Notes under the pieces: generated by a model
Databases searched by the model: none
Told to the model about the DNA's origin: nothing
The model's input: only the letters and a program-made list of their open reading frames with translations
Made by a program: the position numbers and the translations under genes
Shown here: positions 43,906 to 52,429 of the stretch, piece by piece
Numbering within the stretch: position 1 is the stretch's first letter
Layout: each line of letters begins with the position of its first letter
Assembly: GCA_017478625.1 (NCBI GenBank)
Contig: JAFVDF010000009.1
Coordinates: 124,001-188,000, forward strand
Length of the DNA: 64,000 nt
Origin: Alloprevotella sp.
GTDB taxonomy: Bacteria > Bacteroidota > Bacteroidia > Bacteroidales > Bacteroidaceae
Direction of reading: 5' to 3'

Positions 43906-45204
43906 TTACAGCAATGCGTCCTTAGAGGCAGAAATAGGCTGGATTGTCGTCTCAGAAGAAGTCTGACGACGTATCTGTTCCAATGTTTCTTTGTTGCGCT
44001 TGTAGGTAGGGGTAAGTTCTACCATAGATATTACCTCTTCGTTGTCAAGATCTTCGAGGTCAAAAATAAAGACGCGAGGTTTCCGACGCGATACATTATG
44101 CTGATTGCCGGGCCCATAGAATATTTTGCGACGTTCATCGGCTTCGTAGGCTTCTTCTTCGTCACGTTGTTTGCGCGCCGCATTGGCTGCATCAATTTTC
44201 TGTTGCATATAGGGAACAGCACTCATGCCAAAGCCTGTCGCGAGGAGGGTAATCTTAACTTTCTTACCCAAATTGGGATCTATCGACAAGCCCCACTTCG
44301 TTTCGACGTCGCTCTGGAACTTTGACATAAACTCATGAACTTCGTTCATCTCTTCCATCATCAAGGTATCGCCTTCTTTATCTGCACAGAACGAGATGGA
44401 CAGAAGAACTTTCTTACTGTCGTAGATGTCAGTGTTATTGAGCAAGGGCGAATGTAGGGCATCCTCGATAGCTTTAGTAACACGATTTTCACCTTCTGCA
44501 TAGCCCGTGGACATAATAGCCACGCCACCATCTTTCATCACAGTACAAACATCGCGAAAGTCTAAGTTGATAACGCCATGCATAGTGATAATCTCTGCTA
44601 TGCTCTTTGCGGCAACAGACAACGTATTATCAGCACGTTCAAACGCACTCAAAAGATTCAGTTCGGGGTAAATCTCGCGCAAGCGCTCGTTGTTGATAAC
44701 CAATAGCGCGTCCACATGTTTTGCAATCTCGTCCACGCCATCCAGCGCCTGGTCTATCTTCATCGTACCCTCAAAGAGAAATGGTATGGTAACTATACCG
44801 ACAGTCAGTATGCCCATCGCCTTAGCCTCGCGAGCTATAATGGGTGCTGCCCCAGTACCCGTACCGCCACCCATTCCAGCCGTAATGAATGCCATACGGG
44901 TGCCATCGTTGAGCATATGACGAATATCTTCTACGCTTTCCTCTGCCGCTTTCTGGGCCCGCTCAGGTTTATTGCCTGCCCCTAAGCCTTCTTTGCCAAG
45001 TTGTAAGCGCATCGGTACAGGCGAGTCGGCCAGTGCTTTGCTGTCCGTATTGCACACCACGAAATTAACATCGTGAATACCTTCTCGATACATATGGTTG
45101 ACAGCATTACCGCCACCACCACCCACGCCTATTACTTTAATGATAGACAGATTGTTGTTGCGGGGTTCTAGGTCTATCAAAGGTTCTATCAGGTCCATTT
45201 CCAT
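43906..45204 (-). CDS. ftsZ: Cell division protein FtsZ
   Basis: Tubulin-like GTPase of 432 residues that forms the Z-ring at mid-cell. The GTP-binding GGGTGTG is at 112-118 and the T7 loop NLDFRD at 213-218. The C-terminal linker ends in FDLEDLDNEEVISMVELTPTYKRNKE, the FtsA-binding type of peptide in Bacteroidota, so this copy is the likely canonical one. It lies 27 bases after ftsA and 57 before a second ftsZ-like gene. The order murG-murC-ftsQ-ftsA-ftsZ is the usual end of the dcw cluster. Confidence 0.96.
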   Translation of the reverse strand: MEMDLIEPLIDLEPRNNNLSIIKVIGVGGGGGNAVNHMYREGIHDVNFVVCNTDSKALADSPVPMRLQLGKEGLGAGNKPERAQKAAEESVEDIRHMLNDGTRMAFITAGMGGGTGTGAAPIIAREAKAMGILTVGIVTIPFLFEGTMKIDQALDGVDEIAKHVDALLVINNERLREIYPELNLLSAFERADNTLSVAAKSIAEIITMHGVINLDFRDVCTVMKDGGVAIMSTGYAEGENRVTKAIEDALHSPLLNNTDIYDSKKVLLSISFCADKEGDTLMMEEMNEVHEFMSKFQSDVETKWGLSIDPNLGKKVKITLLATGFGMSAVPYMQQKIDAANAARKQRDEEEAYEADERRKIFYGPGNQHNVSRRKPRVFIFDLEDLDNEEVISMVELTPTYKRNKETLEQIRRQTSSETTIQPISASKDALL

Positions 45205-45231
45205 GGGATGAATGCTTTAGAAAATTTATGT

Positions 45232-46722
45232 TTAGTCGTCTTCGTTGATGGTATCCTCTATTCGATTCCAGATATCAGAAAGCTTTTTAAAAATGTTCTT
45301 GCTGTGTTTCGTTTTCTGTATAGTCTGGGATTCTAGCAAGTCGCGCAAACGCTGTATTTCAAGTACAAAATCTTTGCCCTTTCCATTAGAACCGACGAAC
45401 TCCTCCAATTCGTCAATAGATTCGGCTATGGGCCGAGGCTTTTTCACAGGAGTGGCCAGTTGCTGCTCTATATTAGCTATGCGCTCCTTAATGGAGGCCA
45501 ACAACTTCTCATCGGGATTTTCTTTTTCCTCAAAGATGTCTGGGCCTGTGCCATATTCTCCGCCACAACAAATTTCTTCTCCACTTTCGAGCAAGGCTAT
45601 TGCACTGTTATAAGAGCCATCACTGTTAAAATCATTCAGAGAAGAGGGAGTGCGTAACGGCGTTTTAATGGAATTGATAAAGGAAATCTTTTCGCGGTCA
45701 AACCCTGTAATTTGGGCAAAGGCTTTATCCACATCTTTCATCTGTGAAGCTCCACCTGTAAGTACGATGCCACCTATCAACTTGTCCTTGTCAAGATTGG
45801 ATATCTTTATCTGCTCGGCTACATTGCGTATAATTTCTTCCTGTCGAGCCTCGACAAGTTCACAAAAGTCTGCAAACGAGACACGATTGCCCATAGGTAG
45901 TGCTATGTCTTCGTGGTTCTCTGCATTCTCCGGTACTAATGCTGAGCCATACTTTATTTTAAGCCGTTCAGACTCCGTCATATCTACCTGCAAAGAACTG
46001 ATATCGCGCGTAATATTCTCTCCGCCCAGAGGAATTACTGCTACATGCTGGATGATGTTATTTTTGAAAATTGCCACAGAGGTAGTTTCTGCCCCCATAT
46101 CCACAAACACACATCCACTCCGACGTTTCTGCTCTTCCAACAGGTTATCGGCCAGAGTCAAAAAGGTAATGGGTACTCCTGCCAAGGCCATCTTTGCATC
46201 ACGGAAGCACTTTTCTATATCGTCACAAACGTCTTTGCGAATGACCACATTAAGAAAATGGGCCTCAATGCTATCGCTCTGCATCCCTACTGGGTCTAAT
46301 GTGAGTTGTGCGCCTAATTTGTACTCCTGTGGAACCGTCGTAAGAATAACCTTGTCTGCCGGATGTTTCTGCGCATTCTCTTCGTGCATCTGTTCCACTA
46401 TATCAGGCGTTATCAAGGTCTTCTCGGCAAAACTCTGCACTACGGTATTTGCCTGCGCGTGCATACCCATTCCGCCTACGCCCACATAGACTTTCTGCAC
46501 ATTCTTTTTTAGGGTTCTTTCAATGCGTTGCTTGATGTCTTGGATACAATCACGCGTTTTTAACTGGTTGTTGATGCGTCCTTTGCGTATAAAATCAGCC
46601 GAAGGCTTCTGGATAGCGGCAACTACATGGAGAGCGCCATCTGGTTCCTTCCTTCCAGCAAGACCCGTAATCTTTGAGGAGCCGATTTCAATAGCCACAA
46701 TGTAATTTTTCTCTGTTGACAT
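45232..46722 (-). CDS. ftsA: Cell division protein FtsA
   Basis: Actin-fold ATPase of 496 residues that tethers FtsZ to the membrane and recruits later division proteins. The phosphate-1 motif AIEIGSSKITGLAG is at the start, phosphate-2 VDMGAETTSVAIF near 208 and the adenosine motif VLTGGASQMKDV near 325. The SHS2/1C domain is the expected insertion at about 85-165. The C-terminal amphipathic helix (KHSKNIFKKLSDIWNRIEDT) is present near 470-490. Followed by ftsZ; a -7-like box lies upstream, between ftsQ and ftsA. Confidence 0.95.
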   Translation of the reverse strand: MSTEKNYIVAIEIGSSKITGLAGRKEPDGALHVVAAIQKPSADFIRKGRINNQLKTRDCIQDIKQRIERTLKKNVQKVYVGVGGMGMHAQANTVVQSFAEKTLITPDIVEQMHEENAQKHPADKVILTTVPQEYKLGAQLTLDPVGMQSDSIEAHFLNVVIRKDVCDDIEKCFRDAKMALAGVPITFLTLADNLLEEQKRRSGCVFVDMGAETTSVAIFKNNIIQHVAVIPLGGENITRDISSLQVDMTESERLKIKYGSALVPENAENHEDIALPMGNRVSFADFCELVEARQEEIIRNVAEQIKISNLDKDKLIGGIVLTGGASQMKDVDKAFAQITGFDREKISFINSIKTPLRTPSSLNDFNSDGSYNSAIALLESGEEICCGGEYGTGPDIFEEKENPDEKLLASIKERIANIEQQLATPVKKPRPIAESIDELEEFVGSNGKGKDFVLEIQRLRDLLESQTIQKTKHSKNIFKKLSDIWNRIEDTINEDD

Positions 46723-46751
46723 ATTCTATTTGTTTCTTGCGTGCTTAGATG

Positions 46752-46759
46752 CGAAGTTA
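46752..46759 (-). promoter_or_regulatory. Possible -7 box upstream of ftsA
   Basis: Minus-strand TAACTTCG, a one-base variant of TAnnTTTG, 30 bases before ftsA. It overlaps the last bases of the ftsQ-ftsA gap, and no clear -33 element is seen. Weak call. Confidence 0.3.
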
Positions 46760-46760
46760 G

Positions 46761-47516
46761 TTATGATTTTTGATCTATATCTGATTTAGTGCATATTACT
46801 TGATTGATATGACGCAAATCGATTTTTGCATATTTATCCCAGCCGACTTGCGGCATAACCTTCTCATAGAAGACATGAAGATTGCGGAATTTGATATCAA
46901 GACTATCGGGACGACCAATATGGATAAGCTGTGCGCCAATTCGAGGCACTAAATCCATTTTTCCATCTTTGTGGACATAAATTTGTTCTATCTGGTCATC
47001 CCAAAACTTATGTTCTCGTAGAAAACGACCCATTCTGCACAAATCATTCTTGGCATAGCTTGCATCTATATGGCCCGTAGCCACTACTAAATCTGCCGGA
47101 TATTCAGTAAAACGCATTGCAGCGCCATTTTCATCAATGTAATAGTCGCCCCCCTCCACTGATTGAACTCGCAGAAGTGGCAAACGCTGCTGCAAGAGTA
47201 TGGCCACACGATGGTCGGCCATTTTATAACAAATTACTTCGCTAATAAAAGGATTCTTCAAGAGGGCGTCAGAGATTTCTTTAGTCTTAACGCGATCTAT
47301 TGCAGAGTTGACAGGATTTACCTTGGCCTTATCTATTAAACGCACCACTTCTTCGCGCGTAATGAAACCGGCTCGTGTGCTGTCAGCTATGACAATATTA
47401 AGCCCCGAACACTTCTCTTCATTTGCCACACGAGCAAAGTGGAAGAGTGCAAAGCACAAATAGACGAGCAAGCCCGCTATCAATAGAATTTTAACAAGTG
47501 CTTTTAAGTGATTCAC
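46761..47516 (-). CDS. ftsQ: Cell division protein FtsQ
   Basis: Bitopic membrane protein of about 251 residues with one membrane segment (ILLIAGLLVYLCFALFHF) followed by a POTRA domain (IVIADSTRAGFITREEVVRLI) and the beta domain. It links FtsK-side and FtsL/FtsB-side division proteins at the septum. No ATG start is available. A GTG at 47516 lies four bases past the murC stop; a TTG at 47531 would overlap murC by 11 bases. The GTG is preferred but this is uncertain. Confidence 0.88.
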   Translation of the reverse strand: MNHLKALVKILLIAGLLVYLCFALFHFARVANEEKCSGLNIVIADSTRAGFITREEVVRLIDKAKVNPVNSAIDRVKTKEISDALLKNPFISEVICYKMADHRVAILLQQRLPLLRVQSVEGGDYYIDENGAAMRFTEYPADLVVATGHIDASYAKNDLCRMGRFLREHKFWDDQIEQIYVHKDGKMDLVPRIGAQLIHIGRPDSLDIKFRNLHVFYEKVMPQVGWDKYAKIDLRHINQVICTKSDIDQKS

Positions 47517-47520
47517 AATT

Positions 47521-48912
47521 CTAAGCTTCAATTACATTATACTTTTTGCGCAGAAGTTGTTCCAATGCAGGTACATCATCGTCGGCATCGCCGGCACCAA
47601 GTACCATCAGCACATCAACGGGTTGTTCATCCAAAATGCGAGGCAAGTCCGCACGGGTGGCCAGCTGACGTTTAATCCCAGGACGGAGATTGTCATAAAT
47701 CAACTGACTACTAACGCCCTCTATAGGCTTCTCGCGAGCTGGATAAATATCTAAGAGGATGACTTCGTCCAACAACGAAAGACTTTCTGCGAACTCGCGA
47801 TAGAAATCACGGGTGCGTGTGTAGAGATGAGGTTGGAATATACCTGTGAGCGTGCGACCGTTAAACACTTCCCGTATGGATGTAATGCTCTGACGTAATT
47901 CTTCCGGATGATGGGCATAGTCGCTAAGGAAAACCAACTGATTAGTCTTTATTTTAAAGTCAAAGCGACGGTTGACACCCTTAAACGTTTTCATGGCGCG
48001 CCGAATTTCTTCGCCTGTTGCCCCTGCCAACTGAGCCAGAGCTATAGCCGCCACTGCATTTTCTATATTGATACTGACGGGAACTCCAAGTTCGACATCG
48101 CTCACATTGCCTAATGGAGAGATATAATCAAAGTGTATTTCTCCGCCACCTATGCGTACATTTTCCGCATGGAAATCGCCTTCGGTACGACTGTATTCAT
48201 AATTTGCCACGCTGGCTGAAATGCGTTTTTCAAAAGGCAAATTTGTATGAGAAATAAGCGCACCGCACTCAGGTTTAATCAGAGAGGTATATATACTAAA
48301 GCTTTCACGATATGCCTCAGGTGTGCCGTAAATATCAAGGTGGTCGGCATCCACAGCTGTTATGACAGTAGCCCAAGGCCTAAGCTGATGAAACGATCGG
48401 TCAAATTCATCTGCCTCTATCACTACATAAGGACTGTTTTCGTTAAAGAGATAATTTGTCCCATAGTTCTTGCTAATCCCTCCAAGAAAGGCGTTGCAAC
48501 CCACATGGCTCTCATGAAGGATATGGGCTGTCATAGCCGTAGTCGTAGTCTTTCCATGTGTTCCTGCCACACAGAGGCCTTTCATCTGCTTGGTCAAAAA
48601 ACCAAGTACCTGCGCCCTTTTCAAAATTTCAAAGCCCTGTTCCTTGAACTGAACAAATTCACCAAAGTCTGCAGGTATCGCCGGCGTAAAAACCACCAAG
48701 GTCTGAGCTGGATCCTTGCAAGCATCAGGCACCAACCCGAAGTTGTCCTCATAATGTATTAGGATTCCTTCCGCTTCCAGCGCCCGCGTAAGCTCTGAAG
48801 GCACTCTGTCATATCCTGCCACGAAGAGCCCACGCTGGTGGAAATATCGAGCCAAAGCGCTCATTCCTATTCCACCGATACCCAAGAAATATACAGATTG
48901 AAAGGTATTCAT
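47521..48912 (-). CDS. murC: UDP-N-acetylmuramate-L-alanine ligase
   Basis: Cytoplasmic Mur ligase of 463 residues that adds L-Ala to UDP-MurNAc with ATP. The N-terminal Rossmann turn GIGGIGMSAL (11-20) binds the UDP substrate, the P-loop AGTHGKTTTT is at 116-125, and the central-domain signatures EADEFDRSFHQL and YAHHPEELR are complete. Full length. Between murG (9 bases) and ftsQ. Confidence 0.97.
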   Translation of the reverse strand: MNTFQSVYFLGIGGIGMSALARYFHQRGLFVAGYDRVPSELTRALEAEGILIHYEDNFGLVPDACKDPAQTLVVFTPAIPADFGEFVQFKEQGFEILKRAQVLGFLTKQMKGLCVAGTHGKTTTTAMTAHILHESHVGCNAFLGGISKNYGTNYLFNENSPYVVIEADEFDRSFHQLRPWATVITAVDADHLDIYGTPEAYRESFSIYTSLIKPECGALISHTNLPFEKRISASVANYEYSRTEGDFHAENVRIGGGEIHFDYISPLGNVSDVELGVPVSINIENAVAAIALAQLAGATGEEIRRAMKTFKGVNRRFDFKIKTNQLVFLSDYAHHPEELRQSITSIREVFNGRTLTGIFQPHLYTRTRDFYREFAESLSLLDEVILLDIYPAREKPIEGVSSQLIYDNLRPGIKRQLATRADLPRILDEQPVDVLMVLGAGDADDDVPALEQLLRKKYNVIEA

Positions 48913-48921
48913 CGATTCTTA

Positions 48922-50031
48922 TTATTGCCCTGCCAAATGTAACACTTCTTCTGCTATTGTATCAGCTGCATAGGGGCGTGCTAAAGCAAGAATGTTTTGC
49001 GAAAGCGCACGAAGTTGCTCTGTGTCAAGCACCAGATTGATTGCTTTAGGTAATAGAAGCCGTTGAGCCTCATCATCCTTGACGCACACTGCCGCATCTT
49101 TCTCCACCAAAGCCATCGCGTTCTTTGTCTGGTGATCTTCCGCCACATTGGGAGACGGAACAAGAATGGCAGGCTTTCCAAGCAGGCACAATTCAGAAAT
49201 ACTACCGGCTCCAGCGCGAGAAATAACTAAATCTGCCGCGCAATAAGCTGTCCGCATATCGGAAATAAAATCTGTCACCAGCAGATTATCGGGACAACCT
49301 TTTTCAGCCAAGACTGCTTGAATACTTTCTGAGTAATATTTTCCCGTCTGCCAGATAAACTGTACCTTCTCTTGGCTACGAATCAACAAAAGATTGTTAA
49401 GAATACTTTCGTTTATAGTACGTGCTCCTAAAGAGCCTCCAATGACCAATATTGTAACCTTTTCGGGGTCTAGGCCTAAGGCCTTGTTGGCATCATCCTT
49501 ACGGAGATCAGACGCAACAAGGTTCTGTCGCACAGGGTTTCCCGTAAATAAAATTTTGTCTGCGGGAAAGAAGCGTTCCATACCTTCATAAGCCACACAT
49601 ATACGATTCGCCTTTTTGGCCAGTATTTTATTTGTTACACCCGCATAGGAATTCTGTTCCTGCAATAAGGTAGGAATTCCTTGCTGAGCACAAACATTTA
49701 GTGTCGGCCCGCTGGCATAGCCTCCAACTCCCACTGCCACGTCAGGCTCAAAGTCTTTTATAATTTTTCGGGCTTCACGCTGACTCCTCCAAATCTTGAG
49801 TAGGACTGAAGCATTTTTCCACAAATGTTTTCTGTCAAATCCCGCAATAGGAAGCCCTATTATTTTGTATCCCGCAGCAGGAACGCGTTGCATTTCCATA
49901 CGTCCTTCCGCTCCTACAAAAAGGATGTCTGCATCGGGCCTTTTTTTCTTCAAAGCATCAGCAATGGAAACTGCTGGAAAAATATGCCCGCCTGTTCCTC
50001 CACCGCTGATAATAATCTTCAACTTATTCAT
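48922..50031 (-). CDS. murG: UDP-N-acetylglucosamine transferase MurG
   Basis: Peripheral membrane glycosyltransferase (GT28) of 369 residues that converts lipid I to lipid II. The N-terminal glycine loop SGGGTGGHIFPA is at 9-20, GGSLGARTINES marks the second domain and the donor-binding ISRAGAGSISEL is near residue 271. First gene of the dcw segment here: ftsW, murD and mraY, normally upstream, are absent, and a full -7 box lies 49 bases before the start. Confidence 0.97.
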   Translation of the reverse strand: MNKLKIIISGGGTGGHIFPAVSIADALKKKRPDADILFVGAEGRMEMQRVPAAGYKIIGLPIAGFDRKHLWKNASVLLKIWRSQREARKIIKDFEPDVAVGVGGYASGPTLNVCAQQGIPTLLQEQNSYAGVTNKILAKKANRICVAYEGMERFFPADKILFTGNPVRQNLVASDLRKDDANKALGLDPEKVTILVIGGSLGARTINESILNNLLLIRSQEKVQFIWQTGKYYSESIQAVLAEKGCPDNLLVTDFISDMRTAYCAADLVISRAGAGSISELCLLGKPAILVPSPNVAEDHQTKNAMALVEKDAAVCVKDDEAQRLLLPKAINLVLDTEQLRALSQNILALARPYAADTIAEEVLHLAGQ

Positions 50032-50079
50032 TTGGCTGATTTTCCGCCGCTTATATACGGCTAGTTAATGCTTATATTG

Positions 50080-50087
50080 CAAAGTTA
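50080..50087 (-). promoter_or_regulatory. -7 box of the murG transcript
   Basis: Minus-strand TAACTTTG, a full TAnnTTTG match, 49 bases upstream of murG. No clear -33 TTTG at the standard distance. Confidence 0.6.
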
Positions 50088-50176
50088 TATTTTTTTTGGC
50101 AGACCATAGGCTTCTGGCAAAAAAAATGCCTTTTTCTTTAGAAAAAAGCATACTGTAATCTTGTGATACAAAACAG

Positions 50177-50761
50177 TTATTGATTGAACTGTCGGGCAGC
50201 TACTTCAAGCTGCTTATACCATTCTTTTCCAAAACGGCGTATCAACGGAAAACGAAGAAACTGATAAACAAATATACCCTTCTCTCGACCAAGGGCACGG
50301 GCTGGGGCACAAATGCTCCAACGATGATAATTCAATCCTATAAGTCCGTTGGACAAATACTTTTCGCGAATGGGATAAAGTGCGCATGATATGGGCTTTG
50401 TCCATACTTCTCTTTTTCGACGGGCTATCTTTTCTAGTGCACAGAAGCAACATCCCCCCTCATAGCAGGTAAATACACAATCTTTCCCACGTACTATTTG
50501 AGTAACCAATTCGCCCTCTGGATCGATAGTAGCCACTCCTGATTCGTTTACTAATTCAATGGCCTCACGACTCATATCGGACAAAGCCTCAGGCATCAGT
50601 TCTTCACAGTTCGCCACCTCTTCAGGACGCAAAGGGGCACCCGAATCTCCCTCTACACAGCAGGCCCCCTTACATACTTCAAGGTTACAACAAAAGTGCT
50701 CGGTCAAAATATCTGCCGAAAGAATAACATTGTCAATTTGTAAAAGGGGAGGAATAGACAT
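50177..50761 (-). CDS. DUF3109 family cysteine-cluster protein
   Basis: Protein of 194 residues rich in cysteines: FCCNLEVCKGACC near 24-36 and CVFTCYEGGCCFC near 97-109, with a further Cys before ALYPI. The arrangement is that of DUF3109, related to the CxxCxxCC (YkgJ-like) zinc or iron-sulfur proteins; metal type and role are unknown. Last gene of the run beginning at the DUF2723 gene, 30 bases after ung. Confidence 0.85.
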   Translation of the reverse strand: MSIPPLLQIDNVILSADILTEHFCCNLEVCKGACCVEGDSGAPLRPEEVANCEELMPEALSDMSREAIELVNESGVATIDPEGELVTQIVRGKDCVFTCYEGGCCFCALEKIARRKREVWTKPISCALYPIREKYLSNGLIGLNYHRWSICAPARALGREKGIFVYQFLRFPLIRRFGKEWYKQLEVAARQFNQ

Positions 50762-50791
50762 AAAGCAAAAATGGGTGATTTCATCGGACTT

Positions 50792-51454
50792 TTACCACTC
50801 TATAGGAGACTTCCCGTGCTGTACGAGGTAGTCATTAGCCAGAGTAAAATGATGGTTGCCAAAAAAGCCTCGGTAAGCAGACAACGGAGAGGGGTGTGCA
50901 GAAGATAATACAAGATGTTTTTCCCTGTTAATCACGGCCCCTTTTCGCTGAGCGTATGAACCCCATAATAAGAACACAAGATTCTCACTCTGCCGGGCCA
51001 GCAAATTGATGACCGCATCAGTAAATGTTTCCCAGCCTTTACCCGCGTGGCTTCCGGCCTGATGTGCCCGAACCGTGAGCGTACTATTCAGTAGAAGAAC
51101 ACCTTGTCTTGCCCAGCGCAACAGGCTTCCACTAGCAGGAGGAGGCGTGCCAAGGTCTGATTGAATCTCTTTGAAAATATTTTGCAAAGATGGTGGAAAA
51201 GGAACGCCATCGGCCACCGAAAAACAGAGGCCTTCTGCCTGTTCAGGTTCATGATATGGGTCTTGCCCCAATAACACGACCTTTACCTGACTCACAGGGC
51301 ACATATTAAAAGCATTGAAGATTTTTCCGGCCGGAGGGTAGCATACGACTGAAGAATACTCCTTCCGGACGAAATCTGCCAGTTCGGAAAAATAAGGTTT
51401 CTCAAATTCCTCTGCAAGCAGTTGTCCCCAAGAGGGTTCTATTTTTACATTCAT
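50792..51454 (-). CDS. ung: Uracil-DNA glycosylase
   Basis: Family 1 UDG of 220 residues that excises uracil from DNA. The water-activating loop GQDPYH has Asp65 (63-68), the uracil-binding LLLNSTLTVR follows, and the DNA intercalation loop HPSPLSAYRG begins at His187. Complete and of normal length. It lies 17 bases after rnhB. Confidence 0.96.
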   Translation of the reverse strand: MNVKIEPSWGQLLAEEFEKPYFSELADFVRKEYSSVVCYPPAGKIFNAFNMCPVSQVKVVLLGQDPYHEPEQAEGLCFSVADGVPFPPSLQNIFKEIQSDLGTPPPASGSLLRWARQGVLLLNSTLTVRAHQAGSHAGKGWETFTDAVINLLARQSENLVFLLWGSYAQRKGAVINREKHLVLSSAHPSPLSAYRGFFGNHHFTLANDYLVQHGKSPIEW

Positions 51455-51471
51455 AATGACACTGACATATT

Positions 51472-52089
51472 TTACGGTTCAATATCTTTCTCTGCAAACA
51501 AAGGCATTTGACCGATGGGTAAGTTATAGGATCTACGATGATGGGGTGTCAATCCGAAATGTAGAATTGCCTCGCGATGTTGGCGTGTAGGATAGCCTGC
51601 ATTTTTCTCCCATCCGTATTGTGGAAAATCCTTTGCAAGAGCCTTCATATAGTCATCACGATAAGTTTTGGCTAAGATAGACGCAGCGGCAATAGAAAGG
51701 TATTTCCCATCTCCCTTGACAATGGTACAATAAGGTACTTGCTTATAAGGTTTAAAGCGGTTACCATCCACAATAATATGTTGCGGACGAAGCGACAGGC
51801 CATCTAACGCACGATGCATAGCCAGTATGGAAGCATTAAGTATGTTGATTGCATCTATTTCCTGCGCTGTAACCACACCCACAGCCCAAGCCAACGCCTC
51901 TCTCTCAATTTCTTCACGAAGAGCGTACCGTGCACGCGCAGAGAGTTGTTTAGAATCGTTGAGGCGTGGATTTGTGTAATCAGGAGGCAAGACTACTGCT
52001 CCGGCAAACACACTTCCTGCCAAACAACCCCGACCGGCTTCATCGCAGCCGGCTTCTATCACTCCAGTTTTATAAAAAGATTCTAACAT
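51472..52089 (-). CDS. rnhB: Ribonuclease HII
   Basis: Endonuclease of 205 residues that cuts the RNA strand of RNA-DNA hybrids and removes misincorporated ribonucleotides. The metal-binding DEAGRG (Asp16, Glu17) follows GC; later Asp residues are in IIVDGNRF and TYRDDYM. A TTG extension to 52116 overlaps the previous gene; ATG 52089 shares one base with its TGA stop, indicating translational coupling. Confidence 0.96.
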   Translation of the reverse strand: MLESFYKTGVIEAGCDEAGRGCLAGSVFAGAVVLPPDYTNPRLNDSKQLSARARYALREEIEREALAWAVGVVTAQEIDAINILNASILAMHRALDGLSLRPQHIIVDGNRFKPYKQVPYCTIVKGDGKYLSIAAASILAKTYRDDYMKALAKDFPQYGWEKNAGYPTRQHREAILHFGLTPHHRRSYNLPIGQMPLFAEKDIEP

Positions 52090-52406
52090 CAAATGAGTAC
52101 TGCTGTCCCTACACAAGTGGCCATAAGCATAGAACCACTGGCTCCAACGACCTCATAGTCCACTTTTACGCCTACTACCGCATTGGCTCCTCTTGCTAAG
52201 GCCTGCTGTTCTAATTCTTTAAGGGCTGTCTCTACTGCGGTTCGAAAACTTTTCTCGTAAGTATTATTTCGACCACCAAAGAAATCACGCAGATTAGCCA
52301 TAACGTCTTTCAAAATATTGGCGCCGATAATTGTTTCCGAATTTACGATCCCAAGATATTGTTTAACGGGAAAACCTTCTATATTCGGAGTTGTCGTAAT
52401 AATCAT
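52089..52406 (-). CDS. YbjQ family (UPF0145) protein
   Basis: Small cytoplasmic protein of 105 residues. The family pattern is complete: MIITTTPNIEGFPVKQYLGIV at the start (each part short), then ANIL-KDVMANLRDFFGGRNNTYEKS, and ARGANAVVGVKVDYE. YbjQ proteins form pentamers and are sometimes called heavy-metal-binding, but function is unproven. A TTG at 52433 would lengthen it into the transporter gene; ATG 52406 leaves a 23-base gap. Coupled to rnhB by TGATG. Confidence 0.92.
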   Translation of the reverse strand: MIITTTPNIEGFPVKQYLGIVNSETIIGANILKDVMANLRDFFGGRNNTYEKSFRTAVETALKELEQQALARGANAVVGVKVDYEVVGASGSMLMATCVGTAVLI

Positions 52407-52429
52407 AACTACTGTGTCATTTAAAAGAA

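Noticed and set aside
45650-46489. 279-codon plus-strand frame rich in Ser and Cys
   Set aside because: Antisense to ftsA; composition is that of a reversed gene, not a protein.
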